A stretch of DNA of 59,546 nucleotides, taken from assembly GCA_016292805.1 (NCBI GenBank), contig JAEDFM010000008.1, positions 1-59,546 on the forward strand, read 5' to 3'. The stretch's first letter is position 1. Every line of letters starts with the position of its first letter. Below, piece by piece: positions 25,298-33,624 of the stretch. The translations under genes and the position numbers were made by a program. Under the pieces are notes generated by a model, which was not told the origin of the DNA, made no database searches, and was given only the letters and a program-made list of their open reading frames with translations. Source of the DNA: Treponema sp. GTDB taxonomy: Bacteria; Spirochaetota; Spirochaetia; Treponematales; Treponemataceae.

Positions 25298-25846
25298 TTA
25301 ATTCTTATAATGCAAATGTGTTATAGCACCAGCCAGAGCATCAGCTGCATGGTCAGGTTTTGGTTCAGTTTCCAGTCCCAAAAGTATTTTTACATATTTT
25401 TCCACAAGAGCTTTATCTGCTTTTGTTGTTCCAGTAACAGCCTGCTTAATCTGATTTGGCTGATACTCTCCTAAAGTAATACAATGCTGTGCAAGGCATA
25501 AAGCACACACACCCCTAGCCTCCGCAACACTCATTGCACTTGTAGCATTTTTTGCAAAAAATAAAGTTTCCATACCAGCTTCGTCTGGTTTAAATTCATC
25601 AATAATAGCACACAGATGTGAATAAATTTTCAGCAGCCTTTGACCATGTGGTTCATCTGCACCGGTTGTAATACAGCCATAACTTACCATTCTGTACCGG
25701 CCATTTACATAATCCACTACACCAAAACCTGTATTAGCAAGCCCCGGATCTATACCCAATACGCGACGGATATTTTTTTTAGCTGAAATTTGTTTAGTAT
25801 ATTCACTTCCTGGCAAAGAGGAAAAACTTTTTTCTTCATAAATCAT
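25298..25846 (-). CDS. ruvC: Holliday junction resolvase RuvC
   Basis: The 182-residue endonuclease shows the acidic active-site motifs: VLGIDPGLANTGFG near residue 30, the METLFFAKN region with the Glu, and PDHAADALAGAITH at the C-terminus. It cuts Holliday junctions bound by RuvAB. Compared with E. coli RuvC it has about 27 extra N-terminal residues; no internal Met or Shine-Dalgarno sequence offers a better start. TATAAT at 25859-25854 ends seven bases before the ATG, so it may be leaderless. Confidence 0.95.
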   Translation of the reverse strand: MIYEEKSFSSLPGSEYTKQISAKKNIRRVLGIDPGLANTGFGVVDYVNGRYRMVSYGCITTGADEPHGQRLLKIYSHLCAIIDEFKPDEAGMETLFFAKNATSAMSVAEARGVCALCLAQHCITLGEYQPNQIKQAVTGTTKADKALVEKYVKILLGLETEPKPDHAADALAGAITHLHYKN

Positions 25847-25917
25847 TATGTAAATTATAACTTACATTGGCTTTTTAAACTATTATTTGCCCTTTATATG
25901 TTTAATTTTTTTTAGAT

Positions 25918-25954
25918 AATATACCTTGACAGATGAGGTATTTTAGATTATAAC
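25918..25954 (+). promoter_or_regulatory. padR promoter with operator-like dyad
   Basis: TTGACA (25926-25931) and TATAAC (25949-25954) are 17 bp apart. An inverted repeat AATATACCT (25918-25926) with AGGTATTTT (25936-25944), eight of nine positions matching, straddles the -35. Such placement suits autorepression by the PadR protein encoded next. Confidence 0.65.
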
Positions 25955-25988
25955 TTATTTCAGAAACGCAAAACTGGAGGTAAATAAA

Positions 25989-26327
25989 ATGCTAAATTAT
26001 TCAGATATTTTGCGTGGATTAACTGATACCATAATTTTAGCTCAACTTTACAAAGAAGACAGTTACGGCTATCAAATCAACAAAACCATAAGTGATTTAA
26101 GCGGCAAAACCTTAGAGCTCAAGGAAGCAACCCTATACACTTCGTTTCGTCGATTAGAAGAAAGCGGACTGATTTCCTCGTATTGGGGAGATGAAAACTC
26201 AGGGGCCCGACGAAGATATTACTCTATTACAGAGCGTGGAAAACAGGCTTATGAGGAAAACAAAAATGACTGGCAGTCAATCCAAAAAATCATGTCAAAA
26301 TTAATTAATGAAAATTTAGACAAATAA
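25989..26327 (+). CDS. PadR-family transcriptional regulator
   Basis: The 112-residue winged-helix protein has the family pattern LRGLTDTIILAQLYKEDSYG, ATLYTSFRRLEESGLISS and GARRRYYSITERGK. It lacks a long C-terminal ligand domain, so it is the short subfamily-2 type. GGAGG precedes the start. It heads an operon with a HAAS-domain membrane protein and a DUF4097 protein, a combination seen in many envelope-stress loci, and probably represses it. Confidence 0.93.
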   Translation: MLNYSDILRGLTDTIILAQLYKEDSYGYQINKTISDLSGKTLELKEATLYTSFRRLEESGLISSYWGDENSGARRRYYSITERGKQAYEENKNDWQSIQKIMSKLINENLDK

Positions 26328-26345
26328 AAATTAACGGAGAAGAAA

Positions 26346-27053
26346 ATGAATACAAAAATTAAAAACTATGTTGATGTTTTATTCAAAGATATTCCTAACA
26401 CAAAAAAAGCTCAGGAATTAAAGGAAGAAATACTTTCAACATTAAATGATCATTTTGAAGAACATATTGCAGAAGGAAAATCTGAAAATCAGTCTTACAC
26501 AGAAGCTCTTGCAGATTTAGGCGATATTGATGAATTGCTTAAAGATCTTGAACCAGAAAAAGATTTGAAAGAAAAGATTGACCGTTTCAGAATCAAAAGA
26601 GCCCGCAATACCTCTATTGCAGTCAGCCTTTACATATTAAGCGCGATTTTTGTAATAGGTTTTGGTGGCTTAGGAGAATTATTGAATTCAGTAAATGTGG
26701 AAGTTTTTGGTGTAATTGGTGTTATATGTATGTTTTTGTGTATTGCAATTGCAACAGGTTTAATCATCTATACACATATGAGCATTCCCCAAGATGTAGA
26801 ACAGTATATTTCACATAAAAATAACAGCAAAGAAATTCAGTACTCCGGAGACTCTAAATCACTCCGCTTATTGGCTGCATTTATGAAGGTATATTGGGTA
26901 TTTGTTTTAATCATTTATCTTTCTGTCAGTTTTTCAACTGGAAGCTGGGGATGGACCTGGCTTATATGGGTAATTGCAACAGCAATAAAAGAAGCCATTT
27001 ATATTTTCTTCAATACAAGTAATGATGAAATTGAAACTTATAACAAGAATTAA
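26346..27053 (+). CDS. HAAS-domain (DUF1700-like) membrane protein
   Basis: The 235-residue protein has a soluble helical N-terminus (about 1-75, with TKKAQELKEEILSTLNDHF and ALADLGDIDELL) typical of the HAAS domain, then four predicted membrane helices (about 95-115, 120-142, 178-198, 205-225). HAAS proteins are usually paired with PadR regulators. Function is unknown; it may act as the membrane sensor partner of the regulator. Confidence 0.85.
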   Translation: MNTKIKNYVDVLFKDIPNTKKAQELKEEILSTLNDHFEEHIAEGKSENQSYTEALADLGDIDELLKDLEPEKDLKEKIDRFRIKRARNTSIAVSLYILSAIFVIGFGGLGELLNSVNVEVFGVIGVICMFLCIAIATGLIIYTHMSIPQDVEQYISHKNNSKEIQYSGDSKSLRLLAAFMKVYWVFVLIIYLSVSFSTGSWGWTWLIWVIATAIKEAIYIFFNTSNDEIETYNKN

Positions 27054-27073
27054 ACCTAAGGGAGATTAATTTT

Positions 27074-27976
27074 ATGAGAGGAAACAAAATGATTGGTTTT
27101 TTATGGATTATTATAGCAGTATGTCTTATTGCTATTTTGTTTTACAAGCTTAATGATGGCAACAAAAGAAAATATATTGCAATAAGTGATAATAGAGTTG
27201 AAGCTGATGCTTCTTCTAAGGCTTTACAACTTAGCAATTCTTACACTTTTTCTACAAGTGAAATTAATTCAGTAGATATTCAATTAACACATGAAAGCTT
27301 ATACATTTCTAAATCAGCAGATGATAAAGTTTATGTAGAACTTTACACTTCTGTACAGAATACTCCAAAAGTAAACATTATTAACAACATACTTAAAATT
27401 GAATCAGAAAAAATGAAGATCCACTTTGGAATTTTCAGCAACCACAAGGTTATAGTTAAACTTCCGGAAAATATTGAACTTTCTGATTTTGATGCAGATG
27501 TTACCAGCGGTTCTGTTCATATTGATGATTTGAATCTTGAACAGGCAGACATTAAAAGTGCCAGTGGTTCAATTCATTTGAATAACTGTAAGTTCATTTT
27601 TGCAGATCTTAAAAGTCAAAGCGGTTCTGTAAATATTCAGAATTGTAACATTGATGAACTTGAAGCTAAATCTTCAAGTGGAGGAATTAAAGCTACAGGT
27701 GATTTTAATAAACTTGATTTACAAACAATTTCTGGTAGTGTTAATGCTGATGTTTCTACTCCACTTACAAAGAATAGCGAAATTCAGTCAACTTCTGGTT
27801 TAGTTCATCTTAGGGTTCCATCAGATTCAGGTATGGACATAAAATATTCCTGTATCAGCGGAACTTACCACAACAGAATCACAGAAACTTCTGGTAAGCA
27901 TGGTAACGAAACTGTAAATTCCGGTGGTCCAAAAGTTGAACTTAGAACTACAAGCGGTTCTATTTATGTAAATTAA
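27074..27976 (+). CDS. DUF4097-type beta-repeat protein, membrane-anchored
   Basis: The 300-residue protein has an N-terminal membrane anchor (MIGFLWIIIAVCLIAILFYK) and then a run of short beta-strand repeats with the recurring pattern xSGSVxxxx (DVTSGSVHIDDL, SASGSIHLNNC, SQSGSVNIQNC, TISGSVNADVS, TTSGSIYVN at the very end). This right-handed beta-helix-like fold is the DUF4097 family found with PadR-HAAS genes. It likely projects into the periplasm. GGGAG precedes the start and a strong terminator follows. Confidence 0.87.
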   Translation: MRGNKMIGFLWIIIAVCLIAILFYKLNDGNKRKYIAISDNRVEADASSKALQLSNSYTFSTSEINSVDIQLTHESLYISKSADDKVYVELYTSVQNTPKVNIINNILKIESEKMKIHFGIFSNHKVIVKLPENIELSDFDADVTSGSVHIDDLNLEQADIKSASGSIHLNNCKFIFADLKSQSGSVNIQNCNIDELEAKSSSGGIKATGDFNKLDLQTISGSVNADVSTPLTKNSEIQSTSGLVHLRVPSDSGMDIKYSCISGTYHNRITETSGKHGNETVNSGGPKVELRTTSGSIYVN

Positions 27977-28001
27977 TAGATAAGTAAAGTTTGGTTAAAT
28001 G

Positions 28002-28036
28002 AAAAAAGCTCGTTGGAATACAACGAGCTTTTTTTT
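28002..28036. terminator. Bidirectional terminator between the PadR operon and yebC
   Basis: The stem AGCTCGTTG/CAACGAGCT is flanked by six A on the left and eight T on the right around a 5-base loop, so it can end both convergent transcripts. Confidence 0.92.
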
Positions 28037-28047
28037 GGATTCTATTA

Positions 28048-28791
28048 CTATTCCTCTGGAACGAAGTCGTCTGGGTATTCAGCTGTGTGGTATACGTTCT
28101 GAACATCATCGTTGTCTTCAAGACGATCAATCATTTTCTGAACTTTTGCAGCTGTTTCTTTATCAACTGGAGTATAAGCATCTGGAACCATTCCTACATC
28201 AGCAGAAAGTGTTTCGATTCCTTTATCTGTAAGAGCTTCAGCAACAGCAGAGAAAGCATCTGGAGTTGTTGTAACAGTGATGATTCCGTCTTCATTTACA
28301 ACGTCATCTGCACCAGCTTCCAAAGCAATTTCCATTACTTCGTCTTCATTAGCTTTTTCAGCATCAATTTCGATAGTACCTTTTCTCTGGAACATACGAG
28401 ATACAGAACCAGTTGTACCAAGGTTACCACCTGATTTATTGAAGATGTTCTTTACATCAGCAGCAGCACGGTTCTTGTTATCAGAAAGAACTTCAACCAT
28501 TACTGCAACTCCACCAGGAGCATATCCTTCATACAAGAATTCTTCGTAAGCTGCTCCACCATCTTCACCTGTACCCTTTTTAATAGCACGGTCAATGTTA
28601 TCTTTTGGCATGTTAGCAGCACGTGCTTTAATAATAACTGTACGAAGACGTGGGTTTGAGTTTGGATCTCCACCGCCCATACGTGCAGCGATAGAAATTT
28701 CCTTAATGAATTTTGTAAAGATCTTACCGCGTTTTGCATCGGCTAATCCTTTTGCATGTTTAATGGTGGCCCATTTACTGTGTCCTGACAT
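28048..28791 (-). CDS. yebC: YebC/TACO1-family translation factor or regulator
   Basis: The 247-residue protein matches the family throughout: MSGHSKWATIKHAKGLADA at the start, RLRTVIIKARAANMPKDNID and the central FLYEGYAPGGVAVMVEVL. YebC proteins were first taken as transcription regulators; later work connects the family with ribosomes and translation of difficult sequences. A GGAG ribosome binding site precedes the ATG. It is a single-gene unit. Confidence 0.95.
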   Translation of the reverse strand: MSGHSKWATIKHAKGLADAKRGKIFTKFIKEISIAARMGGGDPNSNPRLRTVIIKARAANMPKDNIDRAIKKGTGEDGGAAYEEFLYEGYAPGGVAVMVEVLSDNKNRAAADVKNIFNKSGGNLGTTGSVSRMFQRKGTIEIDAEKANEDEVMEIALEAGADDVVNEDGIITVTTTPDAFSAVAEALTDKGIETLSADVGMVPDAYTPVDKETAAKVQKMIDRLEDNDDVQNVYHTAEYPDDFVPEE

Positions 28792-28948
28792 TAGGAACTC
28801 CTTATTTTAATTATAGAATACTAATTTTATTCTATTAATTTATCACAATTAGAAAAGTTGTTCAATATTTTCTATATTAAATACTTTTTTACAAAATTTT
28901 CATTCCGCCTTATAATTAATATATATTTACTTCGGAGGTCCACATACT

Positions 28949-30604
28949 ATGGGAAAACCAATCAATATTACTTTTACAAAAGATAACAAGGAATTAACAG
29001 TACCAGTTGAAGCAGGAAGCCAGGCTTTTAGTTTTATGCCAGAATTTTCAATCAATGGAAATAAACTGGTAGCTGCAAAAATCAACAATGAATTATGTTC
29101 TTTAGACTCTCCTTTGGAATACGACTGCAAGGTTGAACCTGTATATAACAATACAAAAGAAGGTATGGCTGTATACAGGCGGTCCCTTTGTCTTTTACTT
29201 GCAGCTGCAGCCCGTAAAATAAGTCCACAAACAAGGCTTCTTGTTGGAAACAGTATTTGTTATGGTTATTACTATACAATGGAAGGTCCTGCAATTGATG
29301 TAGATGCATTAAAAAAAGAAATGCAGAATATTATTGCCAGAGATATTCCTATTAGAACAGAATACATTTCATGGCAGCAGGCTGCAGATTTATTTGAAAA
29401 ACTTAATCTTATTGAAACCCGTAAACAGCTGAACCACTGCTGTAAATCTAAGGTCCTTATAAATACCCTTGATGATTTTTCTGATATGTATTTTGGACCT
29501 CTTGTTCTTTCTACCGGTTCTTTACAGGTTTTTGATGTTATTAAATATCAGGATGGACTTTTGCTACGCTTCCCTAAAACAAAAACTCCCAGCATGCTTC
29601 CAGACTTTAAAGACGAATCAAAACTCTTTAGTCTTTTTAAACAGTACAAGGAATGGGGAAAACGAGTAAATGTTACATCAGCAGCATCTCTTAATGAACT
29701 GGTTGCAAAACGACAGATTAACGATTTTATTGATATTTCAGAAACACACCAGGAAAAATGCATTTCAGACATTGCTTCTCAGATTATTAAAAGCAAAAAG
29801 GTTCGCGTAGTTTTAATTGCCGGCCCTTCTTCATCTGGAAAAACTACATCTGCAAAAAAGCTTGGACTTGAATTGCAGGCTATGGGTTATCAGCCAAAGC
29901 TTATTAGTTTAGACAGCTATTATATTGGCCACGATAAAACTCCATTAGATCAAAATGGAAAACCAGATTTTGAATGTCTTGAAGCTCTTAATATTGAATT
30001 ATTAAATCAGAATCTTATGGATTTGTTTGAAGGAAAAGAAATCATTGTTCCTTCTTATGACTTCCACACAGGAACTAGTTATTTTGAAGACAAAAACAAA
30101 ATGACACTTGCTGATAATGAAATTCTGATTTTGGAAGGAATTCACGGCTTAAACCCAAAACTTACACCAAAGGTTCCAGAAGAGTACAAATTCAAAATTT
30201 ACCTTTCTGCCCTTACTCAGCTTAATCTTGATGATCATAACCGCGTATCAACAAGTGATAACCGTTTAATTCGTCGAATTGTTCGTGATAATAACTTCCG
30301 TGGTAAATCTGCAGAAGGAACAATTGCAATGTGGCCTAGCGTTCAGAAAGGTGAAGAATTACATATTTTCCCTTTCCACAACAATGCAGATGCAATTTTA
30401 AATACTGCCTTGGATTATGAACTATCAGTCCTTCGTGTTTATGCTGCACCACTTTTAAGAAGAGTTCAGCCTTCTATGCCAGAATATTCTGAAGCACAGA
30501 GGCTTTTAAGCTTCCTTGAAAACTTTGCAACAATTCCACCAACTGAAGTTCCACCTCGTTCTATCATTCGTGAATTTATTGGAGGCTCAGCTTTCCACTA
30601 CTAG
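28949..30604 (+). CDS. TGS-SAD-uridine kinase-like fusion protein
   Basis: The 551-residue protein has three parts. Residues 1-65 look like a TGS domain. About 75-190 resembles the second additional domain of threonyl-tRNA synthetase (YYYTMEGPAIDVDALKKEM, IPIRTEYISWQQAADLF), but the zinc-binding His-x-x-x-His is replaced (RRSLCLLLAAA). From about 285 there is a uridine kinase-like P-loop domain with Walker A AGPSSSGKTTSAKK, followed by ISLDSYYI and ILEGIHGLNP. Similar fusions occur in Thermotoga and clostridia and are annotated as nucleoside kinases. GGAGG gives a strong start. It is monocistronic. Confidence 0.88.
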   Translation: MGKPINITFTKDNKELTVPVEAGSQAFSFMPEFSINGNKLVAAKINNELCSLDSPLEYDCKVEPVYNNTKEGMAVYRRSLCLLLAAAARKISPQTRLLVGNSICYGYYYTMEGPAIDVDALKKEMQNIIARDIPIRTEYISWQQAADLFEKLNLIETRKQLNHCCKSKVLINTLDDFSDMYFGPLVLSTGSLQVFDVIKYQDGLLLRFPKTKTPSMLPDFKDESKLFSLFKQYKEWGKRVNVTSAASLNELVAKRQINDFIDISETHQEKCISDIASQIIKSKKVRVVLIAGPSSSGKTTSAKKLGLELQAMGYQPKLISLDSYYIGHDKTPLDQNGKPDFECLEALNIELLNQNLMDLFEGKEIIVPSYDFHTGTSYFEDKNKMTLADNEILILEGIHGLNPKLTPKVPEEYKFKIYLSALTQLNLDDHNRVSTSDNRLIRRIVRDNNFRGKSAEGTIAMWPSVQKGEELHIFPFHNNADAILNTALDYELSVLRVYAAPLLRRVQPSMPEYSEAQRLLSFLENFATIPPTEVPPRSIIREFIGGSAFHY

Positions 30605-30778
30605 AACGTTTAAAATAGATGGCTAAAATTTCGCCATCTATTTTAAGTCCCGAGTTTTTTTGCAAAAACTCTGTTTATTTACGTGTTCGCTTGCGCGAAC
30701 GTTTTGTAAATCCTCAGTTGTTGAAACAACTTGCGGTTTACAAAATTAAAGAACGTTTAAAACGTATAAAATAAAAAA
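30605..30778. other. Structured spacer of several hairpins between convergent genes
   Basis: A 13-bp stem TAAAATAGATGGC (30611-30623) with its complement (30633-30645) follows the kinase gene and probably terminates it. Next come GAGTTTTT/AAAAACTC (30652-30671), GTTCGC/GCGAAC (30685-30700) and a long interrupted stem TTTTGTAAA with TTTACAAAA (30702-30745) with an inner GTTGTT/AACAAC. The motif AACGTTTAAAA occurs near both ends of the spacer. No coding sequence is seen. Confidence 0.6.
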
Positions 30779-30805
30779 AAGAGAGTCTCATGACTCTCTT
30801 TTTTT
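30779..30805 (-). terminator. Terminator of the flagellar operon
   Basis: The stem AAGAGAGTC/GACTCTCTT (30779-30787 and 30792-30800) with a 4-base loop lies three bases past the fliJ stop codon. The minus strand continues with eight T. Confidence 0.92.
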
Positions 30806-31244
30806 ATTTTAATGTATAATCAGCAAATGTTTTAATTGAAGCCAGATTTTCCAGCTGCTGCTTTTCTTCCATTGATAATGCAGCTTTATATTCTTCAAAT
30901 TGAATTTCTTTCATCTTTTCAAGCGCAGTAGTTTTTTTCATGCATTTCTGTAAAACTTTTCTTTTCTCTTCAGTTACAAGTTTTGCCTCTGCCAATTGTT
31001 TTAATAATTCTTCTTTCTGATAATCAAGTAATTTTGTGTAATTATTCTGAGCAAGAACATCATCAAAATTTAATGATCCTTTCATTTTATTTTTTAAATC
31101 ATTATATTGAGCTGCAATAATCTGAAGCTGATCTTTTATTTGAGTTTCCACAGCAATAGCTTTTGCTAATTCACCTTCAGCCTGCTGTTTTTCAAAATTT
31201 CTGAATTCTAAAACCTGAGCTAATTCGAATTTAAACTTCTTCAT
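30804..31244 (-). CDS. fliJ: Flagellar export protein FliJ
   Basis: The 146-residue protein is almost wholly helical coiled coil, opening MKKFKFELAQVLEFRNFEKQ, which is typical of FliJ. FliJ sits in the centre of the FliI ATPase ring and helps chaperone cycling in type III flagellar export. It starts two bases after the fliI stop and is the last gene of the operon. Confidence 0.85.
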   Translation of the reverse strand: MKKFKFELAQVLEFRNFEKQQAEGELAKAIAVETQIKDQLQIIAAQYNDLKNKMKGSLNFDDVLAQNNYTKLLDYQKEELLKQLAEAKLVTEEKRKVLQKCMKKTTALEKMKEIQFEEYKAALSMEEKQQLENLASIKTFADYTLK

Positions 31245-31246
31245 AT

Positions 31247-32662
31247 TTATTCAGAATCAACAGCCTTTTGTTCAGCACTCTCTTCAACAGGTTTTATCAA
31301 GCCTGGCTGTTCAGAATATTCTTCTTCAGGAATTTCAATTTCTGCTAGCTGAGAAAGCTTATTTAATGTATCTTCCATTGTACAGTGTTCTTCAATTTCC
31401 TGTTTCAGAAATTCTTCAATAGCTTCATGCTTATCAATAGCTTTATCTATTACAGGTGAATTACCTTTTTCATAAATACCAGAAGTAATCATTGTTGCAT
31501 TATCCTGATAAGTTGCCATCAATTCACGAATCTGACCACAAGCTTTTTTTGTCTGTTTTCCACTTACTCTATTTGAAAGACGACTTATAGATGCAAGAAC
31601 ATCAATTGCAGGATAATGAGAAGCCATAGCAAGACGACGATTTAATACAATATGTCCATCCAGAATACCACGGGCAGCATCTGTAATTGGTTCATTCATA
31701 TCATCTGCATCAACAAGTACATTATAGAATGCTGTAATAGAACCTTTGTCATTTGTACCAGTTCGTTCCATTAGTTTTGGAAGCATATCAAAAACAGATG
31801 GAGGATATCCACCTTTAATTGGAAGTTCACCATTAGAGGTTCCAATTTCCTGCTGTGCCTTGGCAAAGCGAGTAACATTATCAATCATCAGTACAACATC
31901 TTTGCCCTTATCTCTAAAATATTCTGCAATAGCTGTACAAACATATGCCGCTCTTACACGACAGATAGCCGGCTGATCACCTGTAGCAACAACTACAACT
32001 GATCGTTTAAGACCTTCTTTTCCCAAATCAAGATCTATAAAATCAAGAACTTCACGACCTCGTTCACCAATAAGGCCTATAACATTTACATCAGCATCAG
32101 AGTTTCTGGCAATTGTGCCAAGCAATGTGGATTTACCAACACCAGATCCTGCAAAAATTCCAATTCGCTGACCTTTACCAACTGTAAGCAAAGAATCTAT
32201 GGCACGGACACCAGTTGTAATTCGTTTATTGATTGGTTTTCTAGTCATTGGATTTGGTGCAGAAGCTACAGCAGGATAATATGTTTCTGGAACAAGCTCG
32301 CCTAAATCATCACAAGGTTTTCCTGTTGCATCAATAGTTCGTCCTATAAGACTCATTCCAACAGGAACCTGGAGTACATTACCAGAAGCAATAACTTCGC
32401 AACCAACTTCAATACCTTTTGTTTCGCCAAAGGCTGTAAGCTTTACATTTTTACCATTTAATCCAACAACTTCAGCTAAAATTGAAGAACCATCTGTAAG
32501 CATGATTGTACACATTTCTCCAATTTGAGAACGAGGTCCTTCACTTTCAATATCAAGACCTCTAACAGCAACTACACGGCCTGTATACTTAATGGTATCT
32601 GCTTCAACAACACTTTCCAGATATTTTACAAAATTAAATTCACGCTGATAAGAAGAACGCAT
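31247..32662 (-). CDS. fliI: Flagellar export ATPase FliI
   Basis: The 471-residue ATPase is related to the F1 beta subunit. Walker A is GSGVGKST in IGIFAGSGVGKSTLLG, followed by GLIGERGREVLDF and VVLMIDNVTRFAKAQ. It powers or gates flagellar protein export together with FliH and FliJ, the genes on either side. The C-terminus has an acidic extension of about 20 residues. Confidence 0.96.
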   Translation of the reverse strand: MRSSYQREFNFVKYLESVVEADTIKYTGRVVAVRGLDIESEGPRSQIGEMCTIMLTDGSSILAEVVGLNGKNVKLTAFGETKGIEVGCEVIASGNVLQVPVGMSLIGRTIDATGKPCDDLGELVPETYYPAVASAPNPMTRKPINKRITTGVRAIDSLLTVGKGQRIGIFAGSGVGKSTLLGTIARNSDADVNVIGLIGERGREVLDFIDLDLGKEGLKRSVVVVATGDQPAICRVRAAYVCTAIAEYFRDKGKDVVLMIDNVTRFAKAQQEIGTSNGELPIKGGYPPSVFDMLPKLMERTGTNDKGSITAFYNVLVDADDMNEPITDAARGILDGHIVLNRRLAMASHYPAIDVLASISRLSNRVSGKQTKKACGQIRELMATYQDNATMITSGIYEKGNSPVIDKAIDKHEAIEEFLKQEIEEHCTMEDTLNKLSQLAEIEIPEEEYSEQPGLIKPVEESAEQKAVDSE

Positions 32663-32670
32663 ATTTCCTC

Positions 32671-33603
32671 CTATTCTGCAGTAGTAAGTGGATCTGAACG
32701 CTTAATTGTTTTAAGTGGAGAGATTTCAAGAATTTTATTTTCAAGCTCTGTAAGCTGGCTGGAAATTCTTGCGTCAATTGAACCAAAGTCAGTTTCAACA
32801 ATACATCCACCCTTCTCTACAGAAGAATCTTCAAGTACAGTAATGCCCTGAACATTTTCAACATGCTGAATAAATTCATCAACATGTTCTGTTGTAAGTT
32901 TTACATCTTCAAGATTAACGCGAAGTGTTACTTCACCACGAGTTCTAACCTTTTTAAGAGCAGCCAGAGTATTAGCCATAATAACATTTTTCTGGTTTTC
33001 ACTAAGAATCTTAATAACTTTACGAGCCATAAGAATTACAAGCTCAACTATTTGGCTTTCTGTGTCCTGTAAAATTTCATCACGACGCTGCATTACAGCT
33101 TCCAGAATTTTATGCATTCGTTCAACAAGACGGTCAACTTCGGCTACACCTTTTTCATAACCTTCCTTATGACCCTGATCAAAACCTTCCTGATACGCAT
33201 CATTTCTCTGACGGTCTCGTTCAGCCTGTGCATCTGCAATAATTTGTTCTGCTTCAGCTTTAGCTTTTTCAATAATATTGGCAGCTTCATTTTCTGCATC
33301 AGCTTTAATAATAGCAGCCTGATCAGTTTGTCGTTTTACTTCGGCAAAGGCAGTCTCTTCAGCTTTCTTTACAATATCATCAGCGGAAAGTTGAGCCTGA
33401 CTAAGCATCTGCTGCTTTTCAACTTCCCACTGTTTTTTGAAAGCTTCTGCTTCACGACGCAAATCATCTGCAGTCGGACCAGTATACTCTTCTGGAACAT
33501 CTTCAATTACTTCTTCTACAGGAGAATAATCCTTAAAGAGAGGTAACATTACTTTGTCTTCTGACTGTTTTGCTTCGCCTGGGCGGAAAACTGTTTTTGC
33601 CAT
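32671..33603 (-). CDS. fliH: Flagellar assembly protein FliH
   Basis: The 310-residue protein has an acidic N-terminal segment, a long coiled coil rich in Ala, Glu and Gln (about 60-170, with EGFDQGHKEGYEKGVAEVDR containing glycine repeats typical of FliH) and the conserved C-terminal domain. It regulates the FliI ATPase and links it to the C ring. It lies between fliG and fliI. Confidence 0.92.
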   Translation of the reverse strand: MAKTVFRPGEAKQSEDKVMLPLFKDYSPVEEVIEDVPEEYTGPTADDLRREAEAFKKQWEVEKQQMLSQAQLSADDIVKKAEETAFAEVKRQTDQAAIIKADAENEAANIIEKAKAEAEQIIADAQAERDRQRNDAYQEGFDQGHKEGYEKGVAEVDRLVERMHKILEAVMQRRDEILQDTESQIVELVILMARKVIKILSENQKNVIMANTLAALKKVRTRGEVTLRVNLEDVKLTTEHVDEFIQHVENVQGITVLEDSSVEKGGCIVETDFGSIDARISSQLTELENKILEISPLKTIKRSDPLTTAE

Positions 33604-33624
33604 TTTTTACATCATTCCTATAAA

